Positions 54,223 through 62,557 of a stretch of DNA of 64,000 nt are shown here, piece after piece. A program made the position numbers and the translations under genes. The notes below the pieces were generated by a model. That model was not told the origin of the DNA. It searched no databases and saw nothing but the letters and a program-made list of their open reading frames with translations. Within the stretch, counting starts at the first letter, position 1. Each line of letters starts with the position of its first letter. This DNA comes from JAGOPY01 sp964619555 (lineage in GTDB: Bacteria > Bacteroidota > Bacteroidia > Bacteroidales > JAGOPY01): contig CAZUDV010000005.1 of the NCBI GenBank assembly GCA_964619555.1, positions 124,001 to 188,000 of the forward strand, read 5' to 3'.

Positions 54223-54479
54223 GGAATTTCAAATTTGAAAATTGTATACTGAAAATCGTAAATCAGAGCTCTCCGGGGCTTTCCTGAGGACTCCCCGGCA
54301 GATGACAATCAGCACTGATGGAATTCATCACGCTTCTTGATATTGCGAAAGACAAATTTAGGCGATATGAATTGCTTGAAAATCATTCGATAAAAGCATG
54401 CTACAACGCTTCAAAAATAAAAAATATTTTTACTTTTAAAAAAAATGCAACCCCTCAATATTTTTTTTGTCCTTTCACT

Positions 54480-55058
54480 TTGGAACCATATAACGCAAAA
54501 CCGGAATTGGAGCAGACAGATGTCAGCAGGGATATCATAGAACGTAGCCGAAATGGGAACAGACAGGCCCAGTATCAGTTATATAAAATGTATGCCAGGG
54601 CCATGTTCAATATCTGCTATCGCTTTATGAACGATCGTGAGGAGGCCGAGGATATGCTTCAGGAGTCCTTTACGGAAGCTTTCCGGCGGCTGGACAGTTT
54701 CCGGTTCGAGTCGACCTTCGGGGCCTGGCTCAAAAGGATTGTCGTTAACCGCTGCATCAATGAGATTAAGCGTAAAAAGGCTAACCTGGAGTACTTTGAG
54801 GACATGTCGCCATTTGAAGAGCAGGAAGACAGGCCGGATGACTATGCAACAGGGCTTTCTGTCGAAAAGATCAAAAAGGCGATGGAAGAACTGCCCAAAG
54901 GAAGCCGGATGATCTTTTCCCTCTACCTCCTGGAAGGTTACGACCACCAGGAAATTTCAGGGATCCTGAACATCAGCGAATCCAACTCGAAGACGCAGTA
55001 TATGAGGGCCAAACAACGAATCAAGGAAATTTTAAAATCTCAGCCATATGAGTCCTGA
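54480..55058 (+). CDS. ECF-type RNA polymerase sigma factor (third locus)
   Basis: About 192 residues if translation starts at the TTG at 54480 (MEPYNAKPELEQTD). The open frame reaches back to an ATG at 54318, but 54318-54479 is A/T-rich and does not read as protein. Region 2 (QLYKMYARAMFNICYRFMND, EAEDMLQESFTEAF) and region 4 (LPKGSRMIFSLYLLEGYDHQEISGIL) are clear. It overlaps the anti-sigma gene by 11 bases. Confidence 0.88.
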   Translation: MEPYNAKPELEQTDVSRDIIERSRNGNRQAQYQLYKMYARAMFNICYRFMNDREEAEDMLQESFTEAFRRLDSFRFESTFGAWLKRIVVNRCINEIKRKKANLEYFEDMSPFEEQEDRPDDYATGLSVEKIKKAMEELPKGSRMIFSLYLLEGYDHQEISGILNISESNSKTQYMRAKQRIKEILKSQPYES

Positions 55059-55626
55059 CAAATTAGAAAAGTATATCATGGAACAGCGTGACCGTTTTGA
55101 CGACCTGGAACCTGATCCATCCGTGTGGAACCGGATTGAAACCCGGAAAGCAACTGTCCTACGACTCAACTGGAGAACAATAACCTGGAGAGCGGCAGCC
55201 GTGCTGGCCATATTCACGGCCTCTTATTTCTTTCACGATTATATGGCCGGAAGGAAAACTGATGACCGGGGACTGGCAGCAGAAGCAACGGATGCGACCG
55301 AATCACCGATCGTCAGGGAATTCATCGAAGCCGAAGCGTATTATACTTCACAAATCAACATGAGGAGGGATGAAGTTTTCCGCCTGACTGCCAATGCTCC
55401 GGATATTCAAAAAGAAATCAATCTGGAGATGGTGGAACTTGATAAAATATTTGAAGAACTTAAAAATGACCTGAAAGATAACGCTGATAACGAGGAGGTC
55501 ATCGAAGCGATGATCCAGAACTACCGGCTTAAACTCGACATACTTGAAGAAATGTCTTACCGTCTCAAACAATCACGTGAACCTCAAAATACCGATAAAG
55601 ATGAAAATGCAGCGATGGATATGTAA
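55048..55626 (+). CDS. Anti-sigma factor with one membrane segment (third locus)
   Basis: 192 residues: a cytoplasmic N-terminus with the Bacteroidota anti-sigma pattern (RFDDLEPDPSVWNRI), a membrane segment at about 48-66 (TWRAAAVLAIFTASYFF), then a helical periplasmic part rich in Glu and Asp (EINLEMVELDKIFEELKND). It has no barrel, unlike the two fused anti-sigma proteins at 37821 and 41431. It overlaps the sigma gene and the next gene. Confidence 0.85.
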   Translation: MSPDKLEKYIMEQRDRFDDLEPDPSVWNRIETRKATVLRLNWRTITWRAAAVLAIFTASYFFHDYMAGRKTDDRGLAAEATDATESPIVREFIEAEAYYTSQINMRRDEVFRLTANAPDIQKEINLEMVELDKIFEELKNDLKDNADNEEVIEAMIQNYRLKLDILEEMSYRLKQSREPQNTDKDENAAMDM

Positions 55627-56707
55627 AATAAACCTCATCACCTTTCTGCTCCTGGCAAACCTGGTCGTTTCAGGCCAGACCATTGAAAAGAGCAGGTCGG
55701 TCAGGGAAGGTTTTAAGATCACCCCTAACGTTGAGGTGCAGGTGGTCAATAAGTACGGCGATGTGTACCTGGTTCCCTGGAACAAGGACTCCGTCATTTT
55801 CGAGATCCGCTTTTCCGTTACCTCAAACAAACAGGCGAAGGTTGACAAGATCTTCGAATACGTCGACTTCGACTTCAGGGCCACATCCTATTACGTGATA
55901 GCCCAGACCGTCTTTAAGGGCCAAAATACCCTCTGGATGGAAATGACCGATATGGCCAGCACCATTTTCAGCGGCGGAACCAATACACGGATCGATTACA
56001 CCGTCTATTTTCCTGAAAAAAATGATATCCGGATCGAGAACAAGTTCGGAAATATTTATACCACGGAACATACGGGCAAGGTGGATATTACACTTTCTAA
56101 CGGGGACCTGAAGGCATTTGCTTTCAGGGGTCCCACCAAACTTAAGATCGATTTCAGCAGCATCAGCATTGATGAAGTAGTGAATGCCAATATGGTCCTC
56201 GGATATGCAGAAATGAACCTGGAAAATGCCGGTGAACTGAACCTGGAAACCCGTTCCTCCAAAATGTATATCACTTCCTGTGATAACCTTTATCTGAATT
56301 CCAAAAGAGACAGGTTGTATCTGAAAAATGCCGGCGAGATCAGCGGGGACATGTTTTTCTCTTACCTCAGCCTGGATGAAGCGGGCAAAGGGATAAATCT
56401 CAAAACGAACTATGGCGACATCAAAGTCATGGATGTATCCGGTAGCTTCAGCCGGATGGACTTTTCCTCCCAGAATTCAGATATTACGCTTTACCTGGAT
56501 GCAGAACACCTGTTCGATATGGAAATTATCCGCGACGAGCGGTCGCAGGTGGTTACTTCAATGGAAATGATCTCTAAAAACGAAGCCCCGGTGGCGGGAG
56601 TTGAAAAAACTTTCCGCCTCCTGTCCACCGCTGGAAGAGAGGGAAAACCAAGAATACCCGTGATCATCAACCTGAAATCCGGGAAATTATATCTTCTGAG
56701 GAAATAA
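55601..56707 (+). CDS. Exported beta-rich protein (DUF4097-like)
   Basis: 368 residues from ATG 55601 (MKMQRWICKINLITFLLLANLVVSGQ, signal peptide). The mature part is a long run of beta strands (NVEVQVVNKYGDVYLV, INLKTNYGDIKVMDVSGSF) like DUF4097 adhesin-type solenoids. It overlaps the anti-sigma gene by 26 bases, so it is likely translated with it. Its role in sensing is possible but not shown. Confidence 0.78.
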   Translation: MKMQRWICKINLITFLLLANLVVSGQTIEKSRSVREGFKITPNVEVQVVNKYGDVYLVPWNKDSVIFEIRFSVTSNKQAKVDKIFEYVDFDFRATSYYVIAQTVFKGQNTLWMEMTDMASTIFSGGTNTRIDYTVYFPEKNDIRIENKFGNIYTTEHTGKVDITLSNGDLKAFAFRGPTKLKIDFSSISIDEVVNANMVLGYAEMNLENAGELNLETRSSKMYITSCDNLYLNSKRDRLYLKNAGEISGDMFFSYLSLDEAGKGINLKTNYGDIKVMDVSGSFSRMDFSSQNSDITLYLDAEHLFDMEIIRDERSQVVTSMEMISKNEAPVAGVEKTFRLLSTAGREGKPRIPVIINLKSGKLYLLRK

Positions 56708-56775
56708 TTTTTGACCAAATTGTAACCTTTTGTTTTACTTCTTGTCTTTAACGATTAAATAATAAACTCACTGAA

Positions 56776-57546
56776 ATGAAAAATAATTTATTAACGATCA
56801 GCCTGGTGCTGATGATTATGGGAACCCTTGTAACCGGATGTTCAAAATGGCACAGGGTGGAAGGAAATTACGATGTGGATACCGAAACGCGGCAACTTCC
56901 GGAATTTAACCGGATCAGCAACGAAGGTAATTTCGATGTTTATATTATTCAGGATGGCCTTAGTGAAGTGGTCATTGAGGCTGAATCCAATCTCATTCCA
57001 TTGATCAGGACCGAAGTCAAAGGTTCGGAACTGGAAATAGACACCAGGGATGACCTCAGGAACAACTATCCCATGAAGATCTTCGTCCACACTGCAGATA
57101 TCAATGAAATCAACCTGAGTGGTTCCGGCATAATGCAGGCAGAGGATATCACGGTGGATGATATCGGTGTAGACTTATCCGGTTCGGGGTATGTCCTGGT
57201 CACCGGAACGGTGGAAGACCTGGACAGCGATATCTCCGGCTCCGGGGAAATGGATCTCGGACTGACCGCCAGCAGTATCAAGGCAAATATCAGCGGATCC
57301 GGCGATATGGAGATCTGGGGCGTAGCCGGAAATGGGGATTTCAGGATCAGCGGGTCGGGCTCAATCCAGGCCTATGAACTGCAGCTGCAGGATTGCAACG
57401 CTCACATTTCCGGTTCAGGAAGTATGGAAGTATTTGTTGAGGATTACCTGAATGTCAATATTTCCGGCAGCGGAAATGTCTATTACATGGGAAGCCCTAC
57501 CATGGATGTGAAGATTTCAGGGTCAGGTAATGTGATCCATCCGTAG
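56776..57546 (+). CDS. Lipoprotein with GIN head domain (DUF2807)
   Basis: 256 residues, lipobox LVTGCS at about 22. The DUF2807 head-GIN domain is marked by a repeated SGSG motif (at least seven times, such as NLSGSGIMQ, DLSGSGYVL, NISGSGDME) at regular spacing, expected to form a beta solenoid. Proteins of this type are thought to be surface or adhesin-like. Confidence 0.85.
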   Translation: MKNNLLTISLVLMIMGTLVTGCSKWHRVEGNYDVDTETRQLPEFNRISNEGNFDVYIIQDGLSEVVIEAESNLIPLIRTEVKGSELEIDTRDDLRNNYPMKIFVHTADINEINLSGSGIMQAEDITVDDIGVDLSGSGYVLVTGTVEDLDSDISGSGEMDLGLTASSIKANISGSGDMEIWGVAGNGDFRISGSGSIQAYELQLQDCNAHISGSGSMEVFVEDYLNVNISGSGNVYYMGSPTMDVKISGSGNVIHP

Positions 57547-57638
57547 CGGCCCTGCCTGATTTTTTTTCAGACCAGGTACCCTGGGAACCGCTATGCAAAA
57601 TGTAAAGTGCGAATAATAATTAGTAAATTATCAGTCCA

Positions 57639-58172
57639 ATGATCCTAAAAACTTTAAAATGCCTGGTGATTGCAGCCGGGATTATGATGACCGCGAATAT
57701 CTCCGTGGCCCAGGAATACCAGAAACAGGCCGGGTTCAGGTTTGGCAATACCACAGGTTTTACGGTGAAATTCATTAAGGATAATTATTTTGCATTTGAA
57801 GGGATCCTGGGATTCAGGAATCACGGTGCACAACTCTATATCCTGGCGGAATCACGCCGTCCCGTATTTAACAACAAGCTTGAGAACATGTACCTTTATT
57901 ACGGCGGAGGGTTGCATGGCGGTTACGTGAAATGGAATGATTATGCCCATGACGATGATCCGTTTTATCATCCCGATTATCACAATTACAATTATTACAG
58001 CCACAGCGGCCCTGCTTTCGGCCTGGATGGCGTGATCGGACTGGAATATGGCTTTAACAGCATCCCGATCACCATTGCAGCCGATTTCAAGCCCTTTTTT
58101 GAAATCTACGGGCCTTTCTACCTCAGGCCAAATTTCTGGGACTTTGGATTCCATGTCCGGTATAATTTTTAG
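57639..58172 (+). CDS. Exported hypothetical protein, beta-barrel-like
   Basis: 177 residues with a signal peptide (LVIAAGIMMTANISVAQ) and beta strands with many Tyr and His (YHPDYHNYNYYSHSGPAFGL), ending in GFHVRYNF. The C-terminal aromatic fits an outer-membrane barrel of about eight strands. No family recognised. Confidence 0.7.
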   Translation: MILKTLKCLVIAAGIMMTANISVAQEYQKQAGFRFGNTTGFTVKFIKDNYFAFEGILGFRNHGAQLYILAESRRPVFNNKLENMYLYYGGGLHGGYVKWNDYAHDDDPFYHPDYHNYNYYSHSGPAFGLDGVIGLEYGFNSIPITIAADFKPFFEIYGPFYLRPNFWDFGFHVRYNF

Positions 58173-58231
58173 GACCCGGAAGAAGCATCTGGAAATTAGA
58201 ATTTTGAATAGAGAATCTTAAATATAATATT

Positions 58232-58873
58232 ATGAAAAGCAGGATAATACTGATAGGATTGTTAATTGTGGGATTGCAGATGATTGCAAACGCCCAGAGA
58301 GAAAATGAGGATATACAGACATTGTTCGGAAACGGTGACCGGAAGATTGACCATGGCGGATATGCCGGATTAACGGTCGGATATTCGCAGATCGGAGGGC
58401 AGGACGCCGTGTTGCTCGGAGGCCGGGCCGGATGGGTGATCGACCATTATGTCACCCTTGGACTGGCCGGTAAAGCCATGGTGAACAGCATTTATCTCGA
58501 TGATTACTGGCCGGATGAAACTGGCTACTACCTCGTGGGAGGTTACGGCGGCCTGCTGGTTGAACCGACCATCGCACCCAGGTTCCCGATCCATCTTTCC
58601 TTCCCTATTATCATAGGAGGTGGCGGGCTCGCGCTGAATGATTACACCTGGCACGATTATGAATGGGAGTATGACGATTACTATGCATACGACTGGGACT
58701 CGTTTTTTGTACTTGAGCCCGGGGTGGAGGTGGAACTGAACCTGGTCAAGTTCCTGAGGATCGGTTTCGGCGCTTCCTACCGGTATACAACCGACATGCA
58801 TATGCAAAACGTGCCGAAAGACCTGATGAGGAGCTGGAACTACGGTTTCTCATTGAAAATGGGGGTCTTTTAA
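58232..58873 (+). CDS. Exported hypothetical protein, beta-barrel-like
   Basis: 213 residues with signal peptide (ILIGLLIVGLQMIANAQ) and glycine-rich strands (YAGLTVGYSQIGGQDAVLLG, LGLAGKAMVNS), acidic/Tyr-rich patch (YEWEYDDYYAYDWD) and terminal FSLKMGVF. Probable small outer-membrane barrel. No specific function can be read. Confidence 0.7.
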   Translation: MKSRIILIGLLIVGLQMIANAQRENEDIQTLFGNGDRKIDHGGYAGLTVGYSQIGGQDAVLLGGRAGWVIDHYVTLGLAGKAMVNSIYLDDYWPDETGYYLVGGYGGLLVEPTIAPRFPIHLSFPIIIGGGGLALNDYTWHDYEWEYDDYYAYDWDSFFVLEPGVEVELNLVKFLRIGFGASYRYTTDMHMQNVPKDLMRSWNYGFSLKMGVF

Positions 58874-58936
58874 CAGGTTCATCCCCCGATAGGCTGAATA
58901 AAAAGTCTTAAATTCGTGCCGCAAAATAAAAGACAT

Positions 58937-60211
58937 ATGCGGCATATTCTGGTCTACACGTTACTTTTCATAACATTCACCTGCACAGCCCAGTTCGGAA
59001 AATATTTCAGAAACCAGACTCTCCGCTATGATTATTTCCACTCCGGATCTTTCGGGGTGGAATATATCATGGCGGATGAAATGATCCTGGAAGGCAAATG
59101 GGCCGGACCGAAAAAGATACTGTTCGATCCTTTTGACTATGGAAATTATAAGGTGATGGTTTATGACTCCGCATCCGGTAACCTAATTTATACCCGTACC
59201 TATTCCAGTCTTTTTGCTGAATATCAGCTCACGGAGGCAGCCCGTAACGAGTGCGGCAATTTCCCTGAAAGTGTACTTATCCCTTATCCCAAAAAACCGG
59301 TGAGGATCGAATTCCTCAGCCGGGGCAAAGAAATGGTCTGGAACAAGATTTTTGAAGATACCATCCAGCCCGGATCACCTGAGATCCGGTCAGCGTATAC
59401 AGAGAAATTTCCTCAGCAGATCATCCGGGGCAAGGGAAATCCCCGGAAAAAACTGGACCTGGTCTTTCTTCCGGAAGGTTATCAGGCGAACGAAATGGAT
59501 AAATTTCTGGACGATTGCCATGCTTTCGCCGGATTCCTCTTCGATACCCGTCCTTACGGTGAATTCAGGGATGACATAGTTATCCGTGCCGTTCTGGCAC
59601 CATCTCCCGAAAGCGGTACGGATATCCCCGGTGATTCCGTTTTTCGAGAAACCCTGCTGAATTCCAACTTTTATACGTTTAATTCGGCACGCTACCTGAC
59701 CACTCCGGATTTTAAATCGGTCAGGAATGTGGCATCCGGTGCGATCTACGACCATATCGTGATCCTGGTGAACCATACCCGGTATGGTGGCGGTGGCATC
59801 TATAATTTCTATGCCATTTCAACCGTGGGAGATTCCAATTCCGGCTTTGTCTTAACGCATGAATTCGGGCATTCATTTGCCGGCCTTGGAGATGAATACA
59901 GCTATGAAGGATCCAGTTCGGAAGATGTGTATGACATCACCCGGGAACCATGGGAACCTAACATCACGAGCCTGGTCAATTTCGAATCCAAATGGAAGGA
60001 CCTCCTGCCGGAAGGAACGCCCGTCCCAACCCCGGAAACCGGGGATTGGGCCGGGAAATTGGGCGTTTTTGAAGGTGCCGGTTATATGGACAAAGGCCTG
60101 TATAAACCATATCAGGATTGCTCCATGAATGCGATTAAATTCGATAATTTCTGCCCGGTGTGTCAAAGGGCGATCGAAAGGATGATCCGGTATTACAGGG
60201 ATGAAAGGTAA
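58937..60211 (+). CDS. Secreted M64-like (IgA peptidase) metallopeptidase
   Basis: 424 residues from ATG 58937 (MRHILVYTLLFITFTCTAQ, signal peptide). The zinc-binding motif HEFGHSFAGLGDEY is the metzincin-like HExGHxxxGLxDEY form used by M64 peptidases; the first part (LDLVFLPEGYQANEMDKF) is also characteristic. It is exported, so it would cut proteins outside the cytoplasm. A GTG at 58916 is less likely. Confidence 0.87.
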   Translation: MRHILVYTLLFITFTCTAQFGKYFRNQTLRYDYFHSGSFGVEYIMADEMILEGKWAGPKKILFDPFDYGNYKVMVYDSASGNLIYTRTYSSLFAEYQLTEAARNECGNFPESVLIPYPKKPVRIEFLSRGKEMVWNKIFEDTIQPGSPEIRSAYTEKFPQQIIRGKGNPRKKLDLVFLPEGYQANEMDKFLDDCHAFAGFLFDTRPYGEFRDDIVIRAVLAPSPESGTDIPGDSVFRETLLNSNFYTFNSARYLTTPDFKSVRNVASGAIYDHIVILVNHTRYGGGGIYNFYAISTVGDSNSGFVLTHEFGHSFAGLGDEYSYEGSSSEDVYDITREPWEPNITSLVNFESKWKDLLPEGTPVPTPETGDWAGKLGVFEGAGYMDKGLYKPYQDCSMNAIKFDNFCPVCQRAIERMIRYYRDER

Positions 60212-60248
60212 AACGGCTGGGAAAAGGTTGTAGGACAGTTGTTATACA

Positions 60249-60272
60249 ATTGTATGGCGGTTGTCATACAAT
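60249..60272. promoter_or_regulatory. Inverted repeat over the ptb-buk promoter
   Basis: ATTGTATG (60249-60256) and CATACAAT (60265-60272) are exact inverted repeats with 8 bases between. The left arm also forms a 12-base palindrome with the preceding bases (ATACAATTGTAT, 60244-60255). It covers the predicted -33 TTG (60261-60263). Confidence 0.6.
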
Positions 60273-60292
60273 CGAAAAAAATAGTACTTTTG
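60261..60292 (+). promoter_or_regulatory. Promoter candidate of the ptb-buk operon
   Basis: TTG at 60261-60263 and TACTTTTG at 60285-60292, 21 bases between them. Both elements fit the Bacteroidota pattern. Confidence 0.6.
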
Positions 60293-60353
60293 CACTGTTA
60301 TTTATTTAACAAATCGTATCTAAAGAATTTAATATCAATAAAATATAAAGATC

Positions 60354-61259
60354 ATGCTGAAGAAATTATCGGATCTTCATGAAATAGTAAAGAAGAAACA
60401 ACAGACCAAGCGCATGGTGGTTGCCGTTGCGCATGATGAACATTCCCTGGAAGCCGTCAATGCCGCTGCAAAAAAGAAATATATCGAAGCAATCCTGGTG
60501 GGCGATGAACGTGAAATCGTCAAGATAGCAGAGAAAAACAAAAAGATCGATCTCAACCAGTTTGAGATCATCCATGAATCCAATGCCAGCGAAGCAGTTG
60601 CAAAGGCTGTCAAGCTTGTCCACTACGGAGAAGCCGATATTCTCATGAAAGGAAATGTGGGCACTGCCACCCTGCTGAAAGGGGTTCTCAATAAAGAATG
60701 GGGGCTTCGCAAGAACGAAGTGCTGTCACACATCGCCCTTTTCGAAGTCCAGGTATATCACCATAAGCTGATCTCCCTGACGGATGTGGCCATGAACATC
60801 GCACCGGACCTGAATACCAAGATCGCGATAATCAACAATTCAGTAGAGTTCCTTCGCAAACTTGGAGTGGAAACCCCTAAGGTCGCTGTCCTGGGTGCCG
60901 TGGAACTGGTGAACGAAAGCATGCCCGCCACCATGGACGCCGCCTTGCTGTCGAAAATGGCGGAACGCGGGCAGATCAAGGATTGCATCATCGACGGGCC
61001 GCTGGCATTCGATAATGCGATCAGCGCCGAAAGCGCCAGGCACAAAGGCATCAAGAGCAATGTAGCCGGCGACGCCGACCTGTTGCTTCTCCCCGATATA
61101 GAAGCCGGCAACGTGCTGTACAAATCATTCGTTTTCTTTGCAAAAGCCAAGGTAGCCGCCGTGGTCCTGGGTGCACGGGCCCCTATCGTGCTTACCTCGC
61201 GCTCCGACTCGGAAGAATCGAAACTCGACAGTATTGTGCTGGCAGCAGCAATAGCCTGA
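60354..61259 (+). CDS. ptb: Phosphate butyryltransferase
   Basis: 301 residues of the phosphotransacetylase family, butyryl branch. Conserved blocks: GEADILMKGNVGTATLLKGVL, DVAMNIAPDL and a final GARAPIVLTSRSD. It turns butyryl-CoA into butyryl phosphate; the next gene (butyrate kinase) completes the pathway to butyrate with ATP gain. Confidence 0.94.
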   Translation: MLKKLSDLHEIVKKKQQTKRMVVAVAHDEHSLEAVNAAAKKKYIEAILVGDEREIVKIAEKNKKIDLNQFEIIHESNASEAVAKAVKLVHYGEADILMKGNVGTATLLKGVLNKEWGLRKNEVLSHIALFEVQVYHHKLISLTDVAMNIAPDLNTKIAIINNSVEFLRKLGVETPKVAVLGAVELVNESMPATMDAALLSKMAERGQIKDCIIDGPLAFDNAISAESARHKGIKSNVAGDADLLLLPDIEAGNVLYKSFVFFAKAKVAAVVLGARAPIVLTSRSDSEESKLDSIVLAAAIA

Positions 61260-61312
61260 TCGCGGGTTTACTGATAGTCATCAATTGTCATAGATAGTCA
61301 TTATAACCACCA

Positions 61313-62392
61313 ATGGGAGAAAACTACATTATCGCCGTGAATCCCGGATCGACCTCCACTAAGATCGCGGTATACCGAAACAAAGAGTGCATCTTCGAGG
61401 AAAATATTAAACACAGCAAGGAAGACCTGGCACCTTTTGAAAAGATCACGGACCAGTTCCAGTTCCGCAAGGATGAGATCCTCAAAAGGTTATGTGCCGA
61501 TGGATGCAAGATTGAAAAGGAAAAAGTGCGGGTGATCATGGGAAGAGGAGGGCTTTGCAGGCCCATCGAATCGGGAGTCTATCGCGTCAATGATAAGCTG
61601 AAACAGGACCTTATCGCCAGTCCCATCGGGGAACACGCCAGCAACCTGGGGGGGCTTATCGCAGACGATCTGGAAAAAGAATTCCCGAATGCCACCGCCT
61701 ATATCTGCGATCCGGTAGTAGTTGACGAAATGGATGAAGTGGCCCACATCTCCGGACATCCTCTGTTTACGAGGAAATCAGTCTTTCATGCCCTGAACCA
61801 GAAAGCAACCGCACGACGCCATGCCACTGCTGTTGGGAAAAAACTGGAGGACCTGAACCTGATCGTGATCCACCTGGGCGGTGGGATCAGCATTGGGGCC
61901 CATCGCGCCGGAAAGGTGATCGACGTGAACCATGCCGTTGGCGGCGAAGGTCCGTTCTCACCGGAAAGGGCTGGCGGAGTGTCTGTCATCGACGCTGTCA
62001 AGCTGGCCTACAGCGGAAAATACACCGAAAAGGAATTCTCAAAGATCCTCATCGGCCAGGGCGGGCTCGCCGCCCACCTGGGCACTAATAATGCTTATGA
62101 AGTCGAACAACGGGTTAAAAAGGGTGATACCCAGGCTGCCCTCATTTATGAAGCCATGGCTTACCAGGTGGCCAAATTCGCAGGATCCATGGCCGTGGCC
62201 CTGAAAGGTAAGGCAGATGCCGTGCTGATCACCGGCGGAATAGCCTATGACAAATGGTTCGTTGAAAAGCTGCGGGAATATGCCGGATGGATCGCTCCAT
62301 TCTATGTTTATCCCGGTGAGAACGAAATGGAAGCCCTCGCCATGAACGGACTGCGCGTGATGACAGGAGAACTGGAACCGAAAGAATACTGA
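61313..62392 (+). CDS. buk: Butyrate kinase
   Basis: 359 residues of the acetokinase family, butyrate branch. Phosphate-binding VNPGSTSTKIAVY near the N-terminus, the GRGGLCRPIESGVY block, HLGGGISIGAHRAGKVIDVN and LITGGIAYDKWF with a C-terminal PGENEMEALAMNGLRV. Adjacent to ptb, 53 bases downstream. Confidence 0.95.
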   Translation: MGENYIIAVNPGSTSTKIAVYRNKECIFEENIKHSKEDLAPFEKITDQFQFRKDEILKRLCADGCKIEKEKVRVIMGRGGLCRPIESGVYRVNDKLKQDLIASPIGEHASNLGGLIADDLEKEFPNATAYICDPVVVDEMDEVAHISGHPLFTRKSVFHALNQKATARRHATAVGKKLEDLNLIVIHLGGGISIGAHRAGKVIDVNHAVGGEGPFSPERAGGVSVIDAVKLAYSGKYTEKEFSKILIGQGGLAAHLGTNNAYEVEQRVKKGDTQAALIYEAMAYQVAKFAGSMAVALKGKADAVLITGGIAYDKWFVEKLREYAGWIAPFYVYPGENEMEALAMNGLRVMTGELEPKEY

Positions 62393-62402
62393 ACCCCGTG
62401 TT

Positions 62403-62430
62403 GTTCAAAGTTCAAAGTTCAAAGTTGAAT
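62403..62430. repeat. Four GTTCAAA-type heptamers
   Basis: GTTCAAA x3, GTTGAAT in exact 7-base steps just after the buk stop. Confidence 0.9.
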
Positions 62431-62455
62431 TATTAAGTTATTGGTTTTTAGCTTT

Positions 62456-62463
62456 TAATTTTG
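62456..62463 (+). promoter_or_regulatory. Candidate -7 box for the C25 peptidase gene
   Basis: TAATTTTG fits TAnnTTTG; the leader to ATG 62556 is about 85 bases. Confidence 0.45.
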
Positions 62464-62465
62464 GA

Positions 62466-62493
62466 ATCTGATATCTGATTCTGGTTTCTGAAT
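62466..62493. repeat. Four ATCTGAT/TCTGGTT heptamers
   Basis: ATCTGAT x2, TCTGGTT, TCTGAAT, exact 7-base spacing, between the buk stop and the peptidase gene. Confidence 0.75.
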
Positions 62494-62512
62494 TTGTATT
62501 TGATATTTACTT

Positions 62513-62557
62513 ATTTTTATCGCCCTTATCATCACCTTAAACCAAAGCGATAAAAAT
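62513..62557 (+). promoter_or_regulatory. Inverted repeat over the start codon of the C25 peptidase gene
   Basis: ATTTTTATCGC (62513-62523) and GCGATAAAAAT (62547-62557) are exact reverse complements, 23 bases apart; the right arm contains the first two bases of the ATG. The mRNA hairpin could hide the start. Confidence 0.5.

Noticed and set aside
54318..54479. N-terminal extension of the third sigma factor
   Set aside because: A/T-rich, no resemblance to sigma region 1; a start at 54480 gives a normal length.
58916..58936. GTG start for the M64 peptidase
   Set aside because: It adds seven residues before a complete signal peptide that begins at ATG 58937.
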